A stretch of DNA of 61,808 bases. Source: a candidate division Zixibacteria bacterium RBG_16_53_22 (GTDB lineage: Bacteria > Zixibacteria > MSB-5A5 > UBA10806). The notes below the pieces were generated by a model. It saw only the letters and a list, made by a program, of their open reading frames with translations. It ran no database searches and had not been told where the DNA came from. Shown here one piece after another: positions 54,201 to 61,114 of the stretch; position 1 is the first letter of the stretch, and every line of letters begins with the position of its first letter. Position numbers and translations under genes: made by a program. The DNA lies in the NCBI GenBank assembly GCA_001775395.1, contig MEWP01000094.1, forward strand, positions 351 to 62,158, written 5' to 3'.

Positions 54201-55233
54201 AAATTTCGGGAATATTGTCGCTGGTGTATTCGCAGAAATTGAGGTCGGAAATATGTCCACTGTAAGATTGCGGCGGTATTTGCTGGGCGTCACCGACAAG
54301 AAGGACGAAGGATGGCGCCGGGTCCTCGGGAGTGCCTTCGTCATAGAAATTGCGAATCCAGGCCTTGATAGCGGCGTTAGTGCCGCCAATGATATCGGTG
54401 TAACCGACAATGACATTAAATCCTTTTTGGGTTTTCCATTCGATGAAAGGCTGCAATTGCCCCTCGAACATCCTGTGTGAAACGATTACGTATTTTACCG
54501 GGTATCGAGTCAGATCGTGAAGGAGCATCGATTCCTGGCCGGCGTAGTTGATAACGCGCGAATAGACTGCGGAAAAGTTGGGAGAATAGAGGCGCTGCCA
54601 CTCGCTGCGGGTGGCATTCCAATCGGGATTTACGTAATTGACTCTGACTGTAAGACCCTTATAAATCCTCAGCATATTATTCGCCGGATCGTACTCGATA
54701 GGCGCAACGGAAACAAGACCAAGGCGCATGGCGCGCATGAAGCCGACGATTTCGGTCTCGGCAAGAGGCAACTTGTAGTAGCCGCTTTGTTGGTAAACGG
54801 CGCGATTGAATTCGAATGGCACGTCCGAGGGATCCTGAGACTTAGAGAGGGACGGTTGAGTCGGCATGATGAGATTCGTGATGCCGTAGGCCGATAGAGA
54901 GATTTCCGCGACCTCATAATCGACCAACTCGGCTGAAAGCCGGCAGCCATACGGAATAGAAATCAGCCGGTTGAAGAGCGGCAGGGCGGGCTCGCCGATA
55001 TTATTCGATCCGGCGGAGCCGCCGACAACCAGCCGAGAAAAAGTGCCTTCCGGCGTGGTGACATCGAACAGTTCCAGGGCTCCGATGTCGACCCGCATAG
55101 TCAGACCGGCCTCGTCCTGGGATAGGAGCGTGGCTCCCGATTGCGAGTCGGAGAGGCGAATCGTCTGGTTCGCAATCGCCGGACCGACCAGGGAAATGGC
55201 AATTAACAAACCGTAAATCGTGAACCTTTTCAC
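51283..55233 (-). CDS. Secreted C25 (gingipain-like) cysteine protease with dockerin-like C-terminus
   Basis: About 1316 aa. After a signal peptide (VKRFTIYGLLIAISLVGPAIA) come a propeptide-like region and the C25 domain (about 240-600). That domain has the catalytic His in NYTAHGSHDSW (about 448) and Cys in VGNCCLTGTF (about 480). Ig-like/CARDB-type repeats follow, then a MAM/jelly-roll-like segment near 960-1120 (DDFSANLGWTG, YGGWNIDDILIRG). The end is a paired EF-hand dockerin-like module (GDLNGNGIANGLD and GDVNGNCSFNGID). GTG 55233 is the likely start: GGAGGT stands 4-5 nt before it, while ATG 55245 overlaps that site. No type IX sorting domain is seen. Confidence 0.88.
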   Translation of the reverse strand: MKRFTIYGLLIAISLVGPAIANQTIRLSDSQSGATLLSQDEAGLTMRVDIGALELFDVTTPEGTFSRLVVGGSAGSNNIGEPALPLFNRLISIPYGCRLSAELVDYEVAEISLSAYGITNLIMPTQPSLSKSQDPSDVPFEFNRAVYQQSGYYKLPLAETEIVGFMRAMRLGLVSVAPIEYDPANNMLRIYKGLTVRVNYVNPDWNATRSEWQRLYSPNFSAVYSRVINYAGQESMLLHDLTRYPVKYVIVSHRMFEGQLQPFIEWKTQKGFNVIVGYTDIIGGTNAAIKAWIRNFYDEGTPEDPAPSFVLLVGDAQQIPPQSYSGHISDLNFCEYTSDNIPEIYYGRFSAQNTTQLQPQIDKTLEYEQYLMPDPNFLGEVTMIAGVDGYYAQVWANGQINYGTSLYFNSAHGIYSNTWLYPASNGPVEAAIIQTINDGIGFINYTAHGSHDSWSDPTLTVGNVNSLTNAHKYPLAVGNCCLTGTFGTDYSTPCLGEVFLQAANKGAVGYIGGSNSTYWDEDYYWGVGYQTIVEHPSYVPNRIGAYDGMFHDHSEPDSLYYITNDAVVFCGNMAVQESPSSRKAYYWQVYHLFGDPSVMTYLGVPISNTVVHDPAILFNSPQVTIQAVPGSYIGISQDGALHGVGHVGSSGAVDIDLTPFGGPGVADIVITAQNRIPYISTIQLIAPSGPYVIFDSSYVDDSSGNNNGQIDCGEHIALGVQLMNVGPDSANNVTATLSTPDTLITITDNQEAYGAIPGNNGVSYRSNAFAFDVSGQSPDGASINFTLTVIFDGPDTVESIFALPVHAPVMEYVSLIIDDIGNDNGIVDPGESANLTLSVTNAGSAQAVLVQGILFETDEYITIIDANASFGTIAPGDTADNSADLFTISAASYCPMGYSATLTVSFTAAGGYQGQITFPIMVGDRAVIYSDDFSANLGWTGLGGAGEWAIGPAVGGTGDPAQDNSPSTDNRVMGNDLASSGTYSNNLNQTYWITSPTIDCSDYTGVMMSYYHWLGVERNAYDHVYLEAFNGTAWIRLFENGSTTINESAWTPDEYDLSATADGNANFKLRFGLGTTDGSVVYGGWNIDDILIRGYLQGSPGNPELEFSISNIADSLVQGDSATHRFKIYNRGDADLGVGFTCDDGWLHFLPGEQTIPPLDSIFYDVTLISAGLAPGVHNCTFDYTSNDTDHPSGSLPVELYVSAPGCAYIPGDLNGNGIANGLDVTFGVIYFKGGDAPPDTCRDCPNAGQNLLGAGDVNGNCSFNGIDLTFYVAYLKGLQPGLQWCEICPPAAPSAPAVQKPKLDAKNIPQSGSAK

Positions 55234-55361
55234 ATGTACCTCCATACAAATGCTGTTATCACAAAAAAATCACTCTTATCCTTAGTTGAGACTATTATCC
55301 GTGTCGCTATCACTCCCCGCGCTAAGGCCTTTCGGCCAGGGCATGTAAATTACAGCCAAGC

Positions 55362-57428
55362 TCATCTCGATGATGGCGGGCAATCGGGACACGCCCTTGG
55401 CACCGCCAGCCCTCTCAGACATCTTAGCAGGTACACCATATCGGCGCCATTGACCCGGCAATTGCCATTGACATCAGCAGCCGCATAAACCAGGCCTCCG
55501 TTGCCGCATTCGCAACTTACCGGTGGAACCTGCCCTCCCTTGAAATAATTGACCAGAAAGACGCAGTCCAAACCATTGGTTTGACTGTCGTTATTTATGT
55601 CGCCCGATTCATATGCGCAGCCGCCGATGGTAACCTCGAGCAAAATCGGAATTTGATACAGGAGATTATTGGGGTCGTTACTCCTGAGATTCAGGATAGC
55701 CTCATATGCGCCGGGCGCCAGGCTGTCCGTATCGAATGTAATATCTACAACCTCGGTGCTGTCAGGCAATATAACCCCCGAGGACGAACCGAGGCTGATC
55801 CAGCTCAAATCAGTAGGTCCCCCATAGATAAATCTCGTGGCCAGCGAACTGCGCACGTATGGGCTGTTGTAAGCCAATTGAAGTCCGATATTGCCGTGAA
55901 CGTTCTCGATCCCCACAGAACATTCGTCGAGGCGGGCCGGCCCCATGTCGGCGTATTGAAACACGATGGTGTCGGGGGCGATCAAAATCACCTCAAATGT
56001 AAAGATCCCCTCCTGCCTCGAATCTCTGACACCGTTCCATGAGATGATGGCCGAATCGGCATGGTTGGTGTAGAAATAGGCCTGGCCGCCATATTGCAAA
56101 GTAAGATCATCGAAGAATACGGACACGAGGTTATTCGGCAAGGTTGGATCGGGAACAGGCAGATTCTGCCAGTTGAAGAAATAGGCGTTCATGAAGCATG
56201 CCCAGCCGTTGACACTGGCCTTTACGTAGCCATATTGCCGATCGTAGTAATGAAATGTGAAACCAAGCAGCAGGTTGTCCGACGACCCGTTGTCGGAATC
56301 ATAGAATTCTACGGGCTGTCCGATTTGAGTAATATCGCGCCATGAAAATGCCGGCCCATCCGGCGCATCGCTGTCGACCCAATAGTAGCCGTATGAATCG
56401 CGGTTCCCCTGAGGCGCAACCTGAATCCCATAGCGCAGGTCGCCATCACCGACGTTGACCATATACAGGCCGGTCGTCCTGCTAACATCGGTCGGCAGGC
56501 TGAAATCAAAAGAACCCGGCTCAAACACCATGGCTCCCTGCCCCCCCGAAATATATATGGGCCTTTGGGTGAACTGGCCAAAACCGGATGAATTGTATTT
56601 CATGCAAAAATAACCGCTGACGCCCCAGGTTACCCCCCAGCTATTCTTGACAATCCAGGCGCCCTGTCCGTCGCACATATTGTCGTCCCAGCCGACGATG
56701 ACGACAGCGTGGTTCAGCGGTTCGGTATCGGCGTGTTCGTAACACCCCCCGCGATACCCGTAGAAATCGTCATATACGGTAAACGTGGTTGAGAGCGGCC
56801 CCATGAGCAGGGCATTCTTGATGGCATTTACGTTATTGGGCACATCCTCATACCCCATCAGATAAGCGGTGGGTGTGAAGTTGGTCTGAATACAGGGAAT
56901 CTGATCGTTGGCTCCATAGGGCATGCACCATTCGTCAATGGCCCCGTAATTAATGAAAACATCGTATGCATCCGACATCCAGCCCCCGTCGCAGCCGGAT
57001 TCGCCCGTATTGCAGGATAGTGCCTGCTGTTCGGAGAAATCCGGCGTGATACCGGTCCTTATCATCCAGGCCGATTCGAAGGCGCCGGTGGCGGCGAAAT
57101 CCCAGCATGAGCCGCATTGCCCCTGGTCCTTGACCGGAGTCACGCCCTGGAGGAGCCGCCAGTCGAAAAATGATTCCGTGTTGAGCAAAACCGGCGGCGG
57201 CATCCGGTTAAGTTCCTCGAAGCGTTGCTTGACGTCATCCGGAATAATCAATCCCAATCTTTGGCGACGCTCCGCAAGCGGTAAATCCATCATGGAGGTC
57301 TGCCCGGCCTGCCAGTGCAGGTCGTTGGCGTCGATATATTTCTGTATTTCAGTTACATTATCGAACGTTTGAGCGTTGACGGAAAACGGCAAAATCGCAA
57401 AGATCGAGATTAAGATACCCACCCGCAT
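55362..57428 (-). CDS. Secreted C1A (papain-like) cysteine protease with dockerin-like C-terminus
   Basis: 688 aa with signal peptide MRVGILISIFAILPFSVNA. An I29-like short propeptide precedes the papain domain (about 85-290). Catalytic Cys108 is in GQCGSCWDFA, His240 in EPLNHAVVIVGW and Asn262 in VKNSWG. A middle beta-rich region (about 300-600) contains a DUF-like propeller or lectin-type fold and an Ig-like segment (GVILPDSTEVVDITF). The C-terminus is a paired dockerin-like module (GDINNDSQTNGLD and ADVNGNCRVNGAD) with extra cysteines. ATG follows GGAGG with 4 nt spacing. It probably has its own promoter. Confidence 0.9.
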   Translation of the reverse strand: MRVGILISIFAILPFSVNAQTFDNVTEIQKYIDANDLHWQAGQTSMMDLPLAERRQRLGLIIPDDVKQRFEELNRMPPPVLLNTESFFDWRLLQGVTPVKDQGQCGSCWDFAATGAFESAWMIRTGITPDFSEQQALSCNTGESGCDGGWMSDAYDVFINYGAIDEWCMPYGANDQIPCIQTNFTPTAYLMGYEDVPNNVNAIKNALLMGPLSTTFTVYDDFYGYRGGCYEHADTEPLNHAVVIVGWDDNMCDGQGAWIVKNSWGVTWGVSGYFCMKYNSSGFGQFTQRPIYISGGQGAMVFEPGSFDFSLPTDVSRTTGLYMVNVGDGDLRYGIQVAPQGNRDSYGYYWVDSDAPDGPAFSWRDITQIGQPVEFYDSDNGSSDNLLLGFTFHYYDRQYGYVKASVNGWACFMNAYFFNWQNLPVPDPTLPNNLVSVFFDDLTLQYGGQAYFYTNHADSAIISWNGVRDSRQEGIFTFEVILIAPDTIVFQYADMGPARLDECSVGIENVHGNIGLQLAYNSPYVRSSLATRFIYGGPTDLSWISLGSSSGVILPDSTEVVDITFDTDSLAPGAYEAILNLRSNDPNNLLYQIPILLEVTIGGCAYESGDINNDSQTNGLDCVFLVNYFKGGQVPPVSCECGNGGLVYAAADVNGNCRVNGADMVYLLRCLRGLAVPRACPDCPPSSR

Positions 57429-57465
57429 CGAACCTCCGAGGTTAATTCATAGCAAATTCCATCTA

Positions 57466-57494
57466 AAATTAATCGAAAATCCCGGAATTGTCAA
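57466..57494 (-). promoter_or_regulatory. Possible promoter of the C1 protease gene
   Basis: On the minus strand a consensus TTGACA (57494-57489) is followed after 17 nt by TAATTT (57471-57466, 3 of 6 matches). It is 38 nt before the protease start codon, downstream of the terminator at 57554-57583. Confidence 0.38.
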
Positions 57495-57553
57495 CATCGA
57501 TTAAGGTCTCGGATAACACTCCGCGGCTGATATTTTCTCGAGGCGAGGATTAG

Positions 57554-57583
57554 AAAAGGCGGGGGCCAATAGAATCCGCCTCT
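57554..57583 (-). terminator. Intrinsic terminator within the structured RNA region
   Basis: Read on the minus strand, AGAGGCGG pairs with CCGCCTTT (one G-T pair) around a 13-nt loop, and the pairing runs into a T-run. The loop contains the 3' strand of the long P1 helix of the RNA described at 57554-57704, so the two structures would compete. Confidence 0.6.
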
Positions 57584-57704
57584 AAGCTTTGGGTTCCTGG
57601 CGCAACAGAGGTATCAACCCCAAGTTAGATCGTTGCCGGCGCTTGAGAGGCGGCATCTCTCGCCTCAGCCGAGTCGGCAACGGACACACCGATCCTATTG
57701 GCCC
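57554..57704 (-). ncRNA. Candidate structured RNA with a three-way junction
   Basis: The closing helix P1 joins 57563-57572 to 57695-57704 (10 bp perfect, then a mismatch and 3 more bp at 57574-57576/57691-57693). P2 is 57587-57595/57616-57624 (9 bp, one mismatch). P3 is 57631-57638/57675-57682 (8 bp perfect), extended by a 6-bp stem 57647-57652/57661-57666. The terminator on the minus strand makes that strand the better guess, placing it after the Fn3-dockerin gene. It matches no known riboswitch, SRP, 6S, tmRNA or RNase P pattern that I can recall. The strand and function are uncertain. Confidence 0.5.
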
Positions 57705-57734
57705 GTTTGCGGAAGGCAGAAAGGACAATCAATC

Positions 57735-58454
57735 TTATCTATTTCCATCTACGACATTCACGTGAATTCCGGCCCGAGTCGCCGGGATTGGCTCTTCGAT
57801 GGGGTATTGCGGAGGTGGACCACCCCTGAAAAATGTGATCAGATAAGACGCATCGAGGCCGTTGATGCCGGGTATGCCGTTGACATCGGCGCGCCCCTGC
57901 GGCTCCGGAATTTCATTCATGCCATCCAAATAACCAATCAGGAAAACAGCATCGATACCGTTGACCTCGCCGGAATTGTTGACATCGCCCGCAATGTAGA
58001 AATCGGGAATCAAGGCTCCCACAAGGGGCGAATTGGAGAAACCGGAGATATTGTCGGCTTCATCGAATGTCCTGATGCAAAAGTAGAATTGTGATCCCGC
58101 CGGCAACCCCGAAATTACGATGGAATCGGGCTGGCCGGCCGGCGACGGGATAGGCTCGTTGTAGAACTGAAATGCATTTTCCCATTCGTACTCGGTATCC
58201 AGCGGGCCATAGGCGGGAAGGCGCGCCCGCAGATCATAGCTTGTAGCCCTGCCCGTATTGCCATCATCGCCGGGAGCAGTCCAACGCAATTTTATAACGG
58301 CTGTCGGTACGGGAATATCCTGGCTACCGGATAGGGCTATTCCCAGGGGAAGAATGCCCTGATCGGTGGAGTCGGACTGGGCCTGAACCGCCGATCCCGA
58401 CAAGTTCGCCAGCAAAAATGACATTACAACGAGCGTCCTGCCGCCTGCATACAT
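57735..58454 (-). CDS. Secreted Fn3-like protein with dockerin-like C-terminus
   Basis: 239 aa with a signal peptide (MYAGGRTLVVMSFLLANLSGSAVQA). One fibronectin type III-like domain follows (about 45-150, VIKLRWTAPGDDGNTGRATSYDLR in parts such as LRWTAPGDDG and YDLRAR), then a paired dockerin-like module (GDVNNSGEVNGIDAVF and ADVNGIPGINGLDASY). ATG 58454 lies 7 nt after AAGGAGG; an in-frame TTG just before it is not needed. There is no enzymatic domain, so it may be a scaffold or adhesion protein. It precedes the structured RNA region and the C1 protease. Confidence 0.82.
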   Translation of the reverse strand: MYAGGRTLVVMSFLLANLSGSAVQAQSDSTDQGILPLGIALSGSQDIPVPTAVIKLRWTAPGDDGNTGRATSYDLRARLPAYGPLDTEYEWENAFQFYNEPIPSPAGQPDSIVISGLPAGSQFYFCIRTFDEADNISGFSNSPLVGALIPDFYIAGDVNNSGEVNGIDAVFLIGYLDGMNEIPEPQGRADVNGIPGINGLDASYLITFFRGGPPPQYPIEEPIPATRAGIHVNVVDGNR

Positions 58455-58958
58455 CAAACATCCTCCTTGAGCACGGCAAATTGGCGTTTTCCAGGCAGAC
58501 CTGTTTACACCATCGAACAGGCAAGCCTAAATCTTCAGTTTTCCCGGTGACCTCAATTGTCAGGCAGAATTGTCAGAAGCATCGATCATCCTGAAGCTTC
58601 CTGTGGCCCCCACAAACCGACATCATGTCAGCCTTCTCCTTGCCAGCAGGCCAAGGTCAAAGCCTTGCTTTCGCGGTGGATTATATCCCACGCCGCAAGA
58701 ACGGTCAAGTACTATTTTCGTAATCACACTATTCTGGGTCTACCATTGTTACATTGTCATTTCCGGCGAAACCGGGGAAAGCAAATTATCCGCGGTCTAA
58801 GCGCAAGCCGAAATCCTGCAATTTTCGACCGGCACCGACGAATCGGCATTGTCGTCAAATTGGATTCGGTGATAATCCGCGCCGGCGAGTGTCAAATATT
58901 ATTTGGTACAATAGCCTGATTTATTACTAATGCGCGACTGATGCGTTACATGAACCTA
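58455..58958. other. About 500-nt intergenic region
   Basis: This holds the promoter and leader of the Fn3-dockerin gene. A hairpin CCTGTT/AACAGG lies at about 58502-58523. A CCGG-CGAAA-CCGG hairpin near 58763-58775 may follow the NHL lipoprotein operon. Short ORFs here are unsupported. I find no recognisable riboswitch. Confidence 0.4.
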
Positions 58959-60128
58959 TCAATTTTCCAGGTCGGTCGAGAGCTTGAAGCGGAGAATCCT
59001 GTTTCCGCCTGTATCGGCTACATACAGGGTACGCCGGTCGCCATAAATATCGTAGGTGATACCGCCGGGCGAATGAAACAGCCCGGTTGTATCGGCATCG
59101 CATAGGGTCTCCAACAACTGCCCCTGCCTCGAGAATTTCAGGCCACTGCAAAGGGATTGAGGCCCGCTGTCGACAATATAGAGATTCCCCTGGGGGTCGA
59201 CCGCGGCGCCTTTGGGCAGATCGAAAAGCTCGGGGGCAAGCAGGTCGGTCTGCCCGGGCGTGTGGGTATAATTGAAGACCCAGGTCCGGTCCCAGGGCTG
59301 GCGCTCGAATTTCATATCGTGCACCGGGAAACTTCCCTCGTCCTGGCAGACGATGAGATGAACCACGGTGCCCGAAAGGTAGGCGTAGATGAAATTAGGA
59401 TATGTGGTCGTGGTAATGCCATTGCCTGTTATAACCACCGGATTCTTGAATGTGTCGGCCTCGGCGTCGGCATATTTTCGATCGAAAACGGAATCGGCCA
59501 GAGCCAGGTTATCGGATTCGCCCCAGAATCTTAAGATACGGCCGTTATTAATTTCGCTCGATGAGACCGCGACAAAATAGGTCTTGTCATCGAGGGGCAT
59601 ATCGCTCACGGCCATGAAACGATCGGATGCCCCCAGCATGGAATTAAGCTTGAAACGATAGCCGGACGAATCATCGGGCGGCACGTTTGGCGGGATGCCG
59701 TCGTAATCGAAGGCCACATATGATATGCCGTCGCCATCGGGACCGACATCGATCTTATAAATCCGCTTCTCCCCTGTTGCGACCAGCAAGCGCATCAATT
59801 CATCCTGCGAAACGGAGATCGGGTTTTCGATACTGAATTCGCGGTGGATCGTGCCGGCGGCATCGAGCTGGATTATTCTATCATGGCCGGTATCGGCGAC
59901 ATAGAGGTAAGTATCGTGCCCGAAATAAATGCACGTGGGGCCGGAGAAATCGTACCCGTGAGCGGCATCCCATGGCGGATTGAGCATGAGATATAAAGTA
60001 TCGCCGAGATTCCCAGTCGGAGGTTTCTCGGTCGGAAGGCTTATTTTTTCGCCGCATGAGAATATGATCGCCGCCAGAATCGCTATCGAAATTGACCAGG
60101 AATATGCCTTATTCACTAAAAACCCCAT
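58959..60128 (-). CDS. NHL-repeat lipoprotein
   Basis: 389 aa. A signal peptide with lipobox IIFSC (Cys near 25) precedes NHL/beta-propeller repeats, for example LYVADTGHDRIIQLD, NLYIVDSGPQSLC and TLYVADTGGNRILRF. Such propellers bind proteins or ligands at the cell surface. The start is either ATG 60128 or GTG 60116, the latter overlapping the upstream stop as TAGTG and giving a neater signal peptide (MNKAYSWSISIAIL). It is the third gene of the operon with a TonB-dependent receptor and a PorV-like barrel. Confidence 0.83.
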   Translation of the reverse strand: MGFLVNKAYSWSISIAILAAIIFSCGEKISLPTEKPPTGNLGDTLYLMLNPPWDAAHGYDFSGPTCIYFGHDTYLYVADTGHDRIIQLDAAGTIHREFSIENPISVSQDELMRLLVATGEKRIYKIDVGPDGDGISYVAFDYDGIPPNVPPDDSSGYRFKLNSMLGASDRFMAVSDMPLDDKTYFVAVSSSEINNGRILRFWGESDNLALADSVFDRKYADAEADTFKNPVVITGNGITTTTYPNFIYAYLSGTVVHLIVCQDEGSFPVHDMKFERQPWDRTWVFNYTHTPGQTDLLAPELFDLPKGAAVDPQGNLYIVDSGPQSLCSGLKFSRQGQLLETLCDADTTGLFHSPGGITYDIYGDRRTLYVADTGGNRILRFKLSTDLEN

Positions 60129-61114
60129 CTGAAGGAAAACAGGTTGGAGTTGCCCAGGTCGCCGACAAAGGAGAAGGCATAATCGAGTTCGCCTTCCATG
60201 GCCCCGATATTCAATTTGAATCCCGTCCCCAGCGAGAAATGCTGGACGTCGCTGTTGGTCTTATAACCGCCACGCAGGAACAGCATGTCACTTATACCAT
60301 ATTCGGTGCCAAAAACAAATGCCTCGGCATTGTCGGTGGGATGATCGAGCTGCAGAGAGGCCCGCCAATTTCCTTTGCCGTTGTTCAAGAGATCGGCCGT
60401 GACACCGATGCGAAAAACGGTCGGAGGCGAAAATGACTGGTAGGTCTTGGGTATTTGCTCACCAGACGGATTGGAATAAGTGTACTGGCCATCGGGTTTA
60501 ACCTGCTGGCCGAAATTGGTCAACGTCACCGCAAAGCAGGTGCCGTGGAAATTGGTTTGATAGTATGTCCCCAGGTCCAGCAGGAAGCCGCGCATTTTGA
60601 GATCGTCGATACTCTCCTGGGCATATTTGGCGGTCGCCCCGAACGAGAAGTAATCTGTCAGGCGCTGGGCGAACGAGAGTCCTAACGCGATATCTGAAAA
60701 TCCGAAGGTCTCCCCCGTGCCGAAGGGGTGGTACTCGTCGGTGACATTCATCTTATCGGTGCCCAGGAAAAGGGCGCTGGCGCCGATAGCGGCATCCTCG
60801 CCGAGCTTCATGCTATAACCCAAAAAATCGTAATTGACATCGACAACCCAAACATTGTGCGAGACCGCCACCTCGGCCTTCCCGGTCCATACCAGGGTCG
60901 CCGGATTCCAATACAAACCAAAGGCCCCGTCGGGATTGGCCGACATGGAATTCCCCATCGCGGCGGCCTTGGCGCCGGCCCCGAGCTTCAAGAACTGCAT
61001 CGAGGCGGTCCCGGCTCGCTCATCGCCCAGATTGGGGAAAATATTCCAGGCTTGTGATACTGCCGCCAGGGTGAAAGTCAGGCTAATGGCCAGGGTCACG
61101 ACTTTTTTTACCAT
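60116..61114 (-). CDS. PorV/PorQ-family outer-membrane barrel protein
   Basis: 332 aa with a signal peptide (MVKKVVTLAISLTFTLAAVSQA). The classical PorV start GTASMQFLKLGAGAKAAAMGNS is present (motifs FLKLGAGAKAAAMG and LYWNPATL). Fourteen or so amphipathic strands follow, ending FSFRWGF with a C-terminal Phe. Its ATG overlaps the end of the receptor gene by 7 nt, and its own end overlaps the NHL lipoprotein start, so the three are one operon. PorV proteins in Bacteroidetes serve type IX secretion; no other T9SS part is visible here. Confidence 0.88.
   Translation of the reverse strand: MVKKVVTLAISLTFTLAAVSQAWNIFPNLGDERAGTASMQFLKLGAGAKAAAMGNSMSANPDGAFGLYWNPATLVWTGKAEVAVSHNVWVVDVNYDFLGYSMKLGEDAAIGASALFLGTDKMNVTDEYHPFGTGETFGFSDIALGLSFAQRLTDYFSFGATAKYAQESIDDLKMRGFLLDLGTYYQTNFHGTCFAVTLTNFGQQVKPDGQYTYSNPSGEQIPKTYQSFSPPTVFRIGVTADLLNNGKGNWRASLQLDHPTDNAEAFVFGTEYGISDMLFLRGGYKTNSDVQHFSLGTGFKLNIGAMEGELDYAFSFVGDLGNSNLFSFRWGF

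Noticed and set aside
57563-57704. Cyclic-di-GMP (GEMM) riboswitch, suggested by a CCCAAAGC stretch
   Set aside because: The GEMM core with its tetraloop receptor and GGGCAAACC-like segment is missing, and the helix order differs.
60116-61114. Type IX secretion locus because of PorV-like barrels
   Set aside because: PorV/UPF0164 proteins are widespread without T9SS. No porK-N, sov or CTD is visible in the window.
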